A stretch of DNA of 64,000 bases from Streptomyces longwoodensis. GTDB taxonomy: Bacteria > Actinomycetota > Actinomycetes > Streptomycetales > Streptomycetaceae. A program made the position numbers and the translations under genes. The stretch lies in NCBI RefSeq assembly GCF_001514125.1, contig NZ_KQ948552.1, forward strand, positions 186,001 to 250,000, written 5' to 3'. Under the pieces are notes generated by a model, which saw only the letters and a program-made list of their open reading frames with translations, was not told where the DNA came from and did not search any database. Below, piece after piece: positions 41,264-51,008 of this stretch. How positions within the stretch are numbered: position 1 is the first letter of the stretch; each line of letters starts with the position of its first letter.

Positions 41264-42547
41264 TCAGCCGGCGTCGACCGTCAGCGCCTCCGTGATCCGC
41301 GCGGAGGCGCGGCGGGCCTCGGTCGCCGGGTCGGAGCCGGTGAGCACCTTCGTCATGTAGGCCTTGATCGGGTTGTCCGCCTCGACGGCGGCCCACTCGG
41401 GTGTGCTGGGGGTCGCCCGGCCCTGCGCGGCTCCGGCCGCCATGGCCGCGACCCCCTCCTCACCGGCCACCGCGGAGGCCAGCTTCGCCTTGTTGGGCAC
41501 GTAGTTCATGGTGCGGGCCAGGTCGGTGTCCCAGCGGGCGCCGGTCAGCGCGGCGACCACGGCGATCGCGTCCTCGCGCCGGTCGGTCGAGCGCGGGACG
41601 ACCAGGTCCGAGCCGCCGGTGAAGACGGCGCCCGGCTTGCCCGCGGTGTGACCGGGCACCGGGAAGAACCCCAACTTCCCCTTCAGCTCCGGGTTGCTGT
41701 CCAGGATCGCCCGCGCGAGACCGGGCACGGCGACGATCTGGGCGGCCTTCCCGGACGCGAACACACCGGCCTGCGGCGGGTGTTCCTCGTCGGCGTCGGC
41801 CGGTCCCTCACCGAGGGCGTGCAGCCGCCGGTAGAAGTCCATGCCGCGCAGCGCCGCGGGGCTGTCCAGGGCGCCCGACCAGCGGCCGCCCTCCTCGACG
41901 GCGAGCTCGCCGCCCTCGTCCCAGATGAACCCGGCTAGGGTGTACCAGTCCTGCCCCGCGAGGTAGATGCCCTGCGTGCCGTCGCCGTCCAGGCGCTCGG
42001 TGACGTCGAGCCACTGGGCGCGGGTGCGGGGCGGCGCGGTGACGCCGGCCCGGGCGAAGAGGTCCTTGCGGTAGATGACCACGCGGTTGGCCGCGTACCA
42101 GGGGATCCCGTACTGGTGGTAGCGGAGTTGGCCGGGCTCGGCGAGGCCGGGCAGCCAGTCCTTGCCGCCCCAGTCGCGGGCCGACTCCAGCGTCAGGTCG
42201 AGCAGCCGGCCGCCGTCGACGTACTGCGGGACCTGGGTGTTGCCCACCTCGATGACGTCCGGCGCGTCGGGGTGGTTGCCCTCCTCGTCGCCCGGCTGGT
42301 CGCCCGCCAGGACCTTCTGCACCTTGTCGCCGATGCCGGTCCACTCCTGGATGCGGATGTCCAGGCGCAGGTCGGGGTGTTCGCGCTCGAAGTCCTTCGT
42401 GAAGCGTTCCAGGAACTCCTGGGAAGCGCTGTCCTTCATCAACCACACGGTGACCGTGTGCCGTTCGGACCCACCGGGCATGAGGCCGCAGCCGCTCAGG
42501 AGGGATGCGGACACGCACAGGAGGGCGAGGAGGCGTCGTCGTCTCAC
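41264..42547 (-). CDS. ABC-transporter sugar-binding lipoprotein (orphan)
   Basis: A 427-residue extracellular solute-binding protein (family 1). Lipoprotein signal: basic MRRRRLLALL, core, and lipobox LLSGC with Cys20. The fold begins VTVWLMKDSASQEFLERFTK with PDVIEVGNTQVPQYVDGGRL, and QYGIPWYAANRVVIYRKDLF is typical for carbohydrate binders such as trehalose/maltose or chitobiose-type proteins. No permease or ATPase genes are adjacent. The GTG start follows AAGGA; the frame extends upstream without signal-peptide character. A TGGTATGGACCA site about 90 bp upstream resembles a DasR-type operator. Confidence 0.9.
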   Translation of the reverse strand: MRRRRLLALLCVSASLLSGCGLMPGGSERHTVTVWLMKDSASQEFLERFTKDFEREHPDLRLDIRIQEWTGIGDKVQKVLAGDQPGDEEGNHPDAPDVIEVGNTQVPQYVDGGRLLDLTLESARDWGGKDWLPGLAEPGQLRYHQYGIPWYAANRVVIYRKDLFARAGVTAPPRTRAQWLDVTERLDGDGTQGIYLAGQDWYTLAGFIWDEGGELAVEEGGRWSGALDSPAALRGMDFYRRLHALGEGPADADEEHPPQAGVFASGKAAQIVAVPGLARAILDSNPELKGKLGFFPVPGHTAGKPGAVFTGGSDLVVPRSTDRREDAIAVVAALTGARWDTDLARTMNYVPNKAKLASAVAGEEGVAAMAAGAAQGRATPSTPEWAAVEADNPIKAYMTKVLTGSDPATEARRASARITEALTVDAG

Positions 42548-42632
42548 GAGGGTCCTTGTTCTGCCTGGTGGACAGGGGCGAGGGGCCCGACGTGGGGGAC
42601 CGAGCGCGGCGCTCGTACGGGTGACCTGGATT

Positions 42633-42646
42633 TTGGTATGGACCAA
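42633..42646. promoter_or_regulatory. DasR-like (dre-type) operator
   Basis: TTGGT-ATGG-ACCAA is a perfect inverted repeat; its core TGGTATGGACCA (42634-42645) resembles the dre core TGGTCTAGACCA recognised by the GntR regulator DasR. It lies upstream of the solute-binding lipoprotein. Confidence 0.5.
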
Positions 42647-42768
42647 TGCGGAGGTCAAGGGTTTCCCGGCGTCCCGCGCCGACGCCTCGCGCCGCGCCGC
42701 AGCTTGCGGCACGGTGGAGTGACGCGTGCCACACCGCGGGACGCGGCCGTCTCCCGAGAGGAACAGCC

Positions 42769-42996
42769 ATGACGAACCACACCTACCGGGTCACCGAGAT
42801 CGTCGGCACGTCCCCGGACGGCGTCGACCAGGCCATCCGCAACGGCATCACCCGCGCCTCGCAGACGTTGCGCAACCTGGACTGGTTCGAGGTGACCCAG
42901 GTGCGCGGCCAGCTCGAGGACGGCGACGTCGCGCACTGGCAGGTGGGCCTCAAGGTGGGCTTCCGCCTGGAGGAGGGCGAGAGCGCGGGCGAGTGA
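42769..42996 (+). CDS. Dodecin
   Basis: This 75-residue protein is a complete dodecin: YRVTEIVGTSPDGVDQAIRN, GITRASQTLRNLDWFEVTQV and HWQVGLKVGFRLE form the strand-helix-strands pattern. The aromatic Trp in LDWFEV stacks with flavins, so twelve subunits form a hollow sphere that stores FMN or riboflavin derivatives and protects against flavin photochemistry. ATG 42769 follows GAGAGGAA. A GC-rich hairpin follows. It is divergent from the solute-binding protein, with no evident functional link. Confidence 0.95.
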   Translation: MTNHTYRVTEIVGTSPDGVDQAIRNGITRASQTLRNLDWFEVTQVRGQLEDGDVAHWQVGLKVGFRLEEGESAGE

Positions 42997-43020
42997 GCCA
43001 GTGAGCGCGTGACGGGGCCG

Positions 43021-43053
43021 GGGACCGCCGGGGCTTCCTCCGGCCCCGGTCCC
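43021..43053. terminator. Terminator between dodecin and HAD genes
   Basis: GGGACC..GGGGC pairs with GCCCC..GGTCCC around an 8-base loop, with a three-base bulge, between convergent genes. Confidence 0.5.
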
Positions 43054-43091
43054 GGGCCCGCTCCCGGGCTCAGGTGGGTCCGACCCCGGGC

Positions 43092-43583
43092 TCAGGTGCG
43101 GCCTTCGCCCTCCTGGGCCTGGCGCAGCGCGCCCGACGGGGTCGCCCAAGTGGCCCGTACGACCGTGAAGCCGGCGTGCTCGGCGTCGTCGCACACCAGC
43201 GGGTCGTCGTCCACGAGGACACGGACCTCGCGGGCGCGGGCCAGCCGGCCCAGGATCTCCAGCTTGGTGCGGCGCGCGGGCCGGCGGTCGCCGTCGCGCC
43301 GCATGTACACGCGCCCCTCGGGACACCCGTGCGCGGCGAGCCACTCCAGGGTGTCCCGGCGGCAGCGCTCGGGCCGCCCGGTGAGGTACACGACCTCGCA
43401 GGCGGCGGCGCTCTCGACGGCCAGCGCGATGCCCTCGGCCAGCGGCGGGTCCTGCGGGGCGGCGGCGAAGAAGGCGTCCCAGTCCCGCGGCCGCCGCTCC
43501 AGGAAGCGCTGGCGGTGCGCGGTGTCGGCGAGCGTGTTGTCCAGGTCGAAGACGGCGAGCGGCCGCCGCGCACTGTCGGTCAC
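43092..43583 (-). CDS. HAD-superfamily phosphatase-like protein
   Basis: A 163-residue small HAD protein: motif I DLDNTLAD with Asp13 and Asp15, motif II TGRP (Thr/Gly in VVYLTGRPERCR), Lys in RTKLEIL and motif IV VDDDPLVCDDAE. It resembles polynucleotide-kinase 3'-phosphatase-like HADs or acid-phosphatase-like proteins; the substrate is unknown. GTG 43583 lacks a Shine-Dalgarno, but TAGGCT lies six bases upstream, so the message is probably leaderless. It is divergent from the LLM oxidoreductase gene. Confidence 0.85.
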   Translation of the reverse strand: MTDSARRPLAVFDLDNTLADTAHRQRFLERRPRDWDAFFAAAPQDPPLAEGIALAVESAAACEVVYLTGRPERCRRDTLEWLAAHGCPEGRVYMRRDGDRRPARRTKLEILGRLARAREVRVLVDDDPLVCDDAEHAGFTVVRATWATPSGALRQAQEGEGRT

Positions 43584-43640
43584 GCGGCCAGCCTAGGCGG
43601 GACCCCTGACACCCGCCCCCGCGCCCGCGCCCGCGCCGTC

Positions 43641-43665
43641 GGAATGCCGGAGAGCGGAGGGCGTT
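43641..43665 (+). promoter_or_regulatory. SigR-like promoter (17-base spacer) for the LLM oxidoreductase
   Basis: GGAAT (43641-43645), 17 bases, GTT (43663-43665). The spacer is one base shorter than the SigR consensus. The predicted start near 43672 almost coincides with the GTG at 43675. Confidence 0.45.
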
Positions 43666-43674
43666 GAACCCTGT

Positions 43675-44688
43675 GTGAACTCGTCGAACCCGTCGAACCC
43701 GTTGACCGCTCGTGCGCGCTTCTCCGTCCTCGACCGCTCCCGCATCCGTGAGGGGCGTCCGCCCGGGGAGGCGCTGCGCGACACCGTGCGGCTGGCGCGG
43801 GAGGTGGAGGCGCTCGGGTACCACCGGTTCTGGGTGGCCGAGCACCACGGGGTGCCGGGCGTGGCCGGGTCGGCGCCGACGGTGCTGGCGGCGGCCGTGG
43901 CGGGCGCCACCGCGCGCATCCGGGTCGGCACGGGCGGGGTGATGCTGCCCAACCACCGCCCGCTGGTGGTCGCCGAGCAGTTCGGCGTGCTGGAGTCGCT
44001 GTTCCCGGGCCGGATCGACATGGGACTCGGCCGCTCCGTCGGCTTCACGGACGGGGTGCGCCGGGCCCTGGGGCGCGACAAGGAGGACGCCGAGGACTTC
44101 GCCGCCCAGATCGAGGAGCTGCTCGGCTGGTTCCGGGGCACCTCCCCCACCGGAGTGCACGCGCGGCCGGCGGAGGGGCTGGGCGTGCCGCCGTTCGTGC
44201 TGGCGATGGGCGAGGGTGCGGACGTCGCCGCCCGGCTGGGCCTGCCCCTGGTCATCGGCGACCTGCGCGGCCGGGACCGGATGCGGCGCGGGATCGACCG
44301 CTACCGTGACGCCTTCCGCCCCTCCTCCTGGGCGCCGCAGCCGTACGTGGTCGTCTCCGGCACGGTCGCGGTCGCCCCCACGCCGGAAGCGGCCCGGCGG
44401 CTGCTGGTCCCGGAGGCGTGGTCGATGGCGTACTCCCGCACGCACGGCACGTTCCCGCCGCTGCCGCCGGCCGAGGAGGCCGAGCGGCGCACGATGACCG
44501 ACAAGGAGCGCGGTCTCTACGAGTCCGGCCTCACGGGGCACATCGCGGGCACGCCCGAGCAGGTCGCCGGGGAGCTGGAGACCCTGCTCGAGGAGACGGA
44601 GGCCGACGAGGTGCTGGTCACGACCAGCACCCACGACCGCGAGGCGCTGCTGGACTCCTACCGGCTGCTGGCCGCCGTGGTGCGCTGA
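43675..44688 (+). CDS. LLM-class flavin-dependent oxidoreductase
   Basis: A 337-residue luciferase-like monooxygenase-fold protein: FSVLDRSRIREGRPPGEALR, YHRFWVAEHHGVPGVAGSAP, IRVGTGGVMLPNHRPLVVAE and FPGRIDMGLGRSVGFTDG are the hallmarks of the MsnO8-like/alkanal-monooxygenase-like group. FMNH2 would come from a separate reductase, and two FMN reductases are encoded elsewhere in the window. GTG 43675 is the best start; GGAGG lies 14 bases upstream, which is long. A SigR-like promoter precedes it. The end overlaps the 3' end of the convergent acyltransferase gene by 31 bp. Confidence 0.9.
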   Translation: MNSSNPSNPLTARARFSVLDRSRIREGRPPGEALRDTVRLAREVEALGYHRFWVAEHHGVPGVAGSAPTVLAAAVAGATARIRVGTGGVMLPNHRPLVVAEQFGVLESLFPGRIDMGLGRSVGFTDGVRRALGRDKEDAEDFAAQIEELLGWFRGTSPTGVHARPAEGLGVPPFVLAMGEGADVAARLGLPLVIGDLRGRDRMRRGIDRYRDAFRPSSWAPQPYVVVSGTVAVAPTPEAARRLLVPEAWSMAYSRTHGTFPPLPPAEEAERRTMTDKERGLYESGLTGHIAGTPEQVAGELETLLEETEADEVLVTTSTHDREALLDSYRLLAAVVR

Positions 44689-45524
44689 GCGGGCCCGCCG
44701 GGCACCACCCGGGCCGGACGGACGTGCGGGGCGTGCGCGTCCGCCCGCGCGCCGGCGCCCCGCGCGGCCGTCTCGGCCGCCGCCGCGAGGTCCCGGCGGG
44801 AGCCGTACGGCGCCAGCCTCGGCTGTACGTCCACGTCGGCCACCAGGCCGCGGGCCGTGACCACCCGCCACAACGAGGCGAGCAGCGAGTCGTCGCCGAT
44901 GAACGCGGGCGCGGTGCTGGCCGTCCCGCCCCCGGTGCGGTAGCGGATGCGCACCGGCTGCACCGGGACCCCGGCGTCCAGCGCCGCCTGGAACGCGGCC
45001 CGGCGGAAGCGGCCCTGGGCGCGTCCGCACCAGGTGCTGCCCTCGGGGAACACCGCCACGGCCTGTCCGCGGCGCAGCACGTCGGCGAGGTGGGCGACCG
45101 TGCCGGGCAGCGCCCGCAGCCGGTCCCGGTCGATGAACAGCACGCCGCCGCGCGCGACGATCCGGCCCGCCACCGGCCAGGTCCGGATCTCCTGCTTGGC
45201 GACCATCCGGGCCGGCCGGACGGCCGCGAGCAGCGGGACGTCCAGCCAGGAGATGTGGTTGGCGACCAGCAGCAGCCCGCCGTCGGGCGGGGCCGCCCCG
45301 GTGATGCGCACCCGTACGCCGGCGGCGCGCACGACCGTACGGCACCACCCCCGCACCCACGCGGCGGGCAGGCGTCCGCCGAGCGGGGTCAGGGCGATGC
45401 CGGCGAGCAGCAGCAGGACCACGGCGGTGAGCCGGGCCACGGCGCGGGGCGCGGCCGTGGCCCGCGAGGTCGCGTCGATGCACGCCCGTGGGGTGCAGGG
45501 CGCGCCGGGCAGCCAGACGCTCAT
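44658..45524 (-). CDS. olsA: Lysophospholipid/lyso-ornithine-lipid acyltransferase (PlsC/OlsA-like)
   Basis: A 288-residue membrane-associated acyltransferase. An N-terminal helix (about 30-50) precedes the PlsC domain with the HX4D motif His90-Asp95 (ANHISWLD) and FPEGS (159-163). The start ATG overlaps the stop of the upstream OlsB-like gene (ATGA), so the two are translated together, which favours OlsA function: acylating lyso-ornithine lipid to ornithine lipid. From memory, S. coelicolor has this pair next to succinate dehydrogenase. The C-terminal 35 residues are variable and overlap the convergent LLM gene by 31 bp. Confidence 0.82.
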   Translation of the reverse strand: MSVWLPGAPCTPRACIDATSRATAAPRAVARLTAVVLLLLAGIALTPLGGRLPAAWVRGWCRTVVRAAGVRVRITGAAPPDGGLLLVANHISWLDVPLLAAVRPARMVAKQEIRTWPVAGRIVARGGVLFIDRDRLRALPGTVAHLADVLRRGQAVAVFPEGSTWCGRAQGRFRRAAFQAALDAGVPVQPVRIRYRTGGGTASTAPAFIGDDSLLASLWRVVTARGLVADVDVQPRLAPYGSRRDLAAAAETAARGAGARADAHAPHVRPARVVPGGPAQRTTAASSR

Positions 45525-46303
45525 CAGGCCGCGGCGGGCACGAGGGAGAGGAAGTGCCGCAGGTAGCGCGGGTTGACCCGGCGCATCGACAGCAGCACGT
45601 ACAGGTCGGCCACTCCGAAGTCCGGGTCGTGGGCGGGCTCGCCGCACACCCAGGCGCCGAGGCGGAGGTAGCCGCGCAGCAGGGCGGGCAGCTCGGTGCG
45701 GGCGGCCGGCGCGGACCCCTGGCCCGGCGTCCAGGGCAGCAGCGGGCGGACCCGGTACTCCTCGGGCGCGAGGTGCTTGTCGCGCACCCGGTCCCAGGTG
45801 GCGGCCGCGAGCCGGCCGCCGTCGGCCAGCGGGACCGAGCAGCAGCCGGCCAGCCACTCGTGGCCGCCGTCGACCATGTAGCGGGCGATGCCGGCCCAGA
45901 TCAGGCCGATGACGGCGCCGTCGCGGTGGTCGGGGTGCACGCAGGAGCGGCCGACCTCGACCAGGCCCGGGCGAATCGCGTGCAGCGGGGACAGGTCGAA
46001 CTCGCTCTCCGAGTAGAGCCGTCCGGCGATCGCGGCGCGCTCCGGCGGGAGCAGCCGGTAGGTGCCGACGACCTGCCCGGTCAGTGTGTCGCGGACCAGC
46101 AGGTGGTCGCAGTACGCGTCGAACGGGTCGACGTCGTGGCCGGGCTGCGGGCTGGTCAGCAGGGCGCCCATCTCGTCGGCGAACACGTCGTGCCGCAGGC
46201 GCTGCGCGGCCCGCACGTCCTCCTCGTCGCGGGCCAGGCCGACGGTGTAGCGGGTGGGGGCCGTGCTCTGCGGGGGTCGGTCGAGGGTGGGAACGCCGGT
46301 CAT
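45524..46303 (-). CDS. olsB: L-ornithine N-alpha-acyltransferase (OlsB-like GNAT)
   Basis: A 259-residue GNAT-fold N-acyltransferase: RYTVGLARDEEDVRAAQRLR, HDVFADEMGALL, VGTYRLLPPERAAIAG, YSESEFDLSPLHAIRPGLVE and VGRSCVHPDHRDGAVIGLIW are the hallmarks of OlsB/hemolysin-type acyl-ACP-dependent acyltransferases. It would attach a 3-hydroxy fatty acid to ornithine, the first step of the phosphorus-free ornithine lipids. ATG 46303 follows AGGAGAGAG. It overlaps the OlsA-like gene, and the sdh operon ends 218 bp upstream on the same strand with a terminator between. Confidence 0.85.
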   Translation of the reverse strand: MTGVPTLDRPPQSTAPTRYTVGLARDEEDVRAAQRLRHDVFADEMGALLTSPQPGHDVDPFDAYCDHLLVRDTLTGQVVGTYRLLPPERAAIAGRLYSESEFDLSPLHAIRPGLVEVGRSCVHPDHRDGAVIGLIWAGIARYMVDGGHEWLAGCCSVPLADGGRLAAATWDRVRDKHLAPEEYRVRPLLPWTPGQGSAPAARTELPALLRGYLRLGAWVCGEPAHDPDFGVADLYVLLSMRRVNPRYLRHFLSLVPAAA

Positions 46304-46446
46304 GGCTCTCTCCTGGTCACGGGCCGTCGGCGGCGAGCGGTGCCGCCGGTCCTGTTCTTCCGACGGCGGTTGGCGTGTACGTGACCGTTGCCAGGAGCGT
46401 GGGTGTGGGGTTGTTGAACAGCCCGGGGAACCCGGAGGAACCCAGA

Positions 46447-46479
46447 CGGGGCCGGGGATGAGCACCACTCCCGGCCCCG
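46447..46479 (-). terminator. Terminator after the sdh operon
   Basis: CGGGGCCGGG (46447-46456) and CCCGGCCCCG (46470-46479) form a 10-bp stem downstream of the iron-sulfur subunit gene. Confidence 0.6.
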
Positions 46480-46521
46480 CCCGTCCGCCCTGTGCGGCGA
46501 ACGTCTCTTGAAGGGTCTTCC

Positions 46522-47267
46522 CTACCTCTTGGCGACCTTGCGGGTCGCGCGCAGCCACTCCTTGTTCATGCTGGTGATGGAGGTCAGCGGGATGCCCTTG
46601 GGGCAGGCGGTGGCGCACTCCCCGGCGAGGGTGCAGCCGCCGAAGCCCTCCTCGTCCATCTGCGCCACCATGTCGAGCACCCGGGTCTCGCGCTCGGGCG
46701 CGCCCTGCGGCAGCACGTTGAGGTGGTTGACCTTCGCGGAGGTGAACAGCATCGCCGCCCCGTTGGGGCAGGCCGCCACGCACGCCCCGCAGCCGATGCA
46801 CTCGGCGTGCTCGAAGGCGAGGTCGGCGTCCGGCTTGGGCACCGGTGTGGCGTGCGCCTCCGGCGCGGACCCGGTCGGCGCGGTGATGTACCCGCCGGCC
46901 TGGATGATCCGGTCGAACGCCGACCGGTCCACCACCAGGTCCTTGATCACCGGGAAGGCGGACGCCCGCCACGGCTCGATGTCGAGGGTGTCGCCGTCCC
47001 GGAAGGACCGCATGTGCAGCTGGCAGGTGGTGGTGCGCTCGGGGCCGTGCGCCTCGCCGTTGATCACCAGGGAGCACGCGCCGCAGATGCCCTCGCGGCA
47101 GTCGTGGTCGAAGGCCACGGGATCCTCGCCCTTGAGGATGAGCTCCTCGTTGAGCGTGTCGAGCATCTCCAGGAAGGACATGTCGGGCGAGACGCCGTCC
47201 ACCTCGTACGTGGACATGGCGCCGTCGGCGTCGGCGTTCCGCTGGCGCCAGACGCGCAGGGTGAGCT

Positions 47268-47271
<4 letters not shown>
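46522..47271 (-). CDS. sdhB: Succinate dehydrogenase/fumarate reductase iron-sulfur subunit
   Basis: A 249-residue iron-sulfur subunit. The plant-ferredoxin-like domain has the 2Fe-2S cysteines C58, C63, C66 and C83 ([14 protein letters not shown]). The C-terminal helical domain has [12 protein letters not shown] (C158, C161, C164, C168) and [12 protein letters not shown] for the 4Fe-4S and 3Fe-4S clusters. It carries electrons from FAD to the membrane quinone site. The ATG overlaps the stop of the flavoprotein gene (ATGA), so the subunits are translationally coupled. Last gene of the sdhCAB operon. Confidence 0.95.
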
Positions 47272-49217
<1,946 letters not shown>

Positions 49218-49218
49218 G

Positions 49219-49926
49219 TCAGCTCACCACTCCGGTCATGACGCCCACGGGAACGGCGACGAAGCCGGCCGTGAGCAGCAGCGCGAGGACGTCGGCGACG
49301 GCCCTGAGGGCCCGGTTGCGGGTGCGGCTGCCGGCGCCGAGGGTCTGCGCGGCGCTGAAGAAGCCGTGCCGGACGTGCAGGCCGAGGGCGAGCACCGCGA
49401 CGATGTAGACGACGTTGCCGTACCAGGTGGAGAAGGTGTCCACGACGTTCTGGTACGGGTGGCCCTCCTGGAAGCCGCCGGCGTGGACGGTGCCGGTGGT
49501 CAGGTCGAGGAGGTGCCAGACGATGAACAGCCCGAGGATGACGCCGCCCCAGCGCATGGTGCGCGTGGCATAGCTGGCCCGGGCCTTCCTGTGGACGTAC
49601 TTGCTCGGGCGGGCGCGCAGGTCGCGGCGGCTGAGCTGGTAGGCGGACACGGCGTGGGCGACGACCGCGGCGACGAGCACGACGCGGATCATCCAGAGCG
49701 TCCACTCGTAGTGCATGAACGGCTCGCCGAGCGTGCGCAGCCAGTGGGCGTAGTGGTTGAACTCGCCGGGGCCGAAGAAGATCTTCAGGTTCCCGATCAT
49801 GTGGACGACCAGGTACAGCAGCATGACGATGCCGCTGACGGCCATCACCGCCTTCTTGCCGACGGAGGAGTCCCACACGGTGCGCGCCAGGGAGGGCCGT
49901 CGGTCCGTCCGCGTTGCCAGTGCCAT
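49219..49926 (-). CDS. sdhC: Succinate dehydrogenase cytochrome b subunit
   Basis: A 235-residue membrane anchor with five predicted helices. His residues within helices ([60 protein letters not shown]) are the likely haem b ligands of the single-subunit anchor type. It passes electrons to menaquinone. TAGCGT eight bases before the ATG suggests a very short or absent leader. It is the first gene of the sdhCAB operon, divergent from a LysR gene. Confidence 0.94.
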   Translation of the reverse strand: MALATRTDRRPSLARTVWDSSVGKKAVMAVSGIVMLLYLVVHMIGNLKIFFGPGEFNHYAHWLRTLGEPFMHYEWTLWMIRVVLVAAVVAHAVSAYQLSRRDLRARPSKYVHRKARASYATRTMRWGGVILGLFIVWHLLDLTTGTVHAGGFQEGHPYQNVVDTFSTWYGNVVYIVAVLALGLHVRHGFFSAAQTLGAGSRTRNRALRAVADVLALLLTAGFVAVPVGVMTGVVS

Positions 49927-49982
49927 GGCACCAGACGCTAGGCGCCCGACCCCTCATCGGTCCAAGACATGGTCCGGCTTGA

Positions 49983-49993
49983 TTCCATAGGAA
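49983..49993. promoter_or_regulatory. LysR-box-like palindrome between sdhC and the LysR gene
   Basis: TTCC-ATA-GGAA is a perfect short palindrome about 30 bp before the LysR start and within the 95-bp divergent region, a plausible LysR binding site. Confidence 0.4.
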
Positions 49994-50021
49994 CGGACTA
50001 TCACGGTCGTATGCTGGCGCC

Positions 50022-50906
50022 ATGCAGTTCCAGCAGCTCCAGTACTTCGTCGCCGTCGCCGAGACCCGGCACTTCACCCGGGCCGCCGAGCTGGTGCACG
50101 TGGCCCAGCCGTCGCTGTCGCAGCAGATCAGGGCACTGGAGCGGGACTTGGGCGCCGACCTGTTCGTGCGGGCCCGCGGCAACATCGCGCTCACCGACGC
50201 GGGCGAGGCGTTGCTGCCGCTGGCCCGGCGGATCCTCGCGGACGCCGAGACGGCCCGCTACGAGGTGCAGGAGCTGGTGCAGCTGCGCGGGGGCCGGGTG
50301 CGGCTGGGCGCGACCCCGAGCCTGTGCACCGGCCTGCTGCCGGACGTGCTGCGGGCCTTCCACGACCGCTACCCGGGCGTCCGGCTGCTGATCGAGGAGA
50401 GCGGCTCGCACGACCTGATCCGGGAGCTCGCCCGGGGCGCGCTGGACCTGGCGCTGGTGGTGCTGCCGCTGCCCACGCCGGCCCCGGCCCTGACGACCGT
50501 GGAGCTGCTGCGGGAGGACCTGGTGGTGGTGTCCTCGCCCGACGCGCCCCGGCCCGGTGGCGGGAAGCGCGCCGTGGACGTCGCCGATCTGGCCGGCGAA
50601 CGCCTGGTGATGTTCCGGCACGGCTACGACCTGCGGGAACTGACCGTCGCGGCGTGCCGCTCCGCCGGGTTCGAACCCTCCTTCGCGGTGGAGGGCGGCG
50701 AGATGGACGCCGTGCTGGGCTTCGTCCGGGCGGGGCTCGGGGTGGCCGTGGTCCCGCGCATGGTCGCGGCCCGCTCGGGCCGGGGCCTGCGGGTCACGCC
50801 ACTGGCCCGGCCCGGACTGCACCGCACGATCGCACTGGCCCACCGCAGCGACGTCGCTCCCCCACGGGCCGCCCGCGAGTTGCAGCGGATGCTGCTGGAA
50901 CGCTGA
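50022..50906 (+). CDS. LysR-family transcriptional regulator next to the sdh operon
   Basis: A 294-residue LysR protein: helix-turn-helix QLQYFVAVAETRHFTRAAEL, VHVAQPSLSQQIRALERDLG; effector-binding domain from VRLGATPSLCTGLLPDVLRA onward with GFVRAGLGVAVVPRMV. ATG 50022 is preceded by TATGCT with a six-base gap and no Shine-Dalgarno, so it is probably leaderless. Its divergent position suggests control of sdhCAB. The C-terminus is followed by a 102-bp gap to the convergent c-di-GMP gene. Confidence 0.9.
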   Translation: MQFQQLQYFVAVAETRHFTRAAELVHVAQPSLSQQIRALERDLGADLFVRARGNIALTDAGEALLPLARRILADAETARYEVQELVQLRGGRVRLGATPSLCTGLLPDVLRAFHDRYPGVRLLIEESGSHDLIRELARGALDLALVVLPLPTPAPALTTVELLREDLVVVSSPDAPRPGGGKRAVDVADLAGERLVMFRHGYDLRELTVAACRSAGFEPSFAVEGGEMDAVLGFVRAGLGVAVVPRMVAARSGRGLRVTPLARPGLHRTIALAHRSDVAPPRAARELQRMLLER

Positions 50907-51008
50907 CCTCCGGGACGGCGCGCGGCCCCGGCCGGCCATCGGCGCGCGCCCCGACCGGCCTGCGGCACGTGTCCGGCCCGGCCCCGGCGCGGAACCGCGC
51001 CGCGCCGG

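Noticed and set aside
43063..43098. 14-bp direct repeat CCCGGGCTCAGGTG near the HAD stop codon
   Set aside because: Real (43063-43076 and 43085-43098), but it lies at gene ends with no promoter nearby and is most simply a small duplication.
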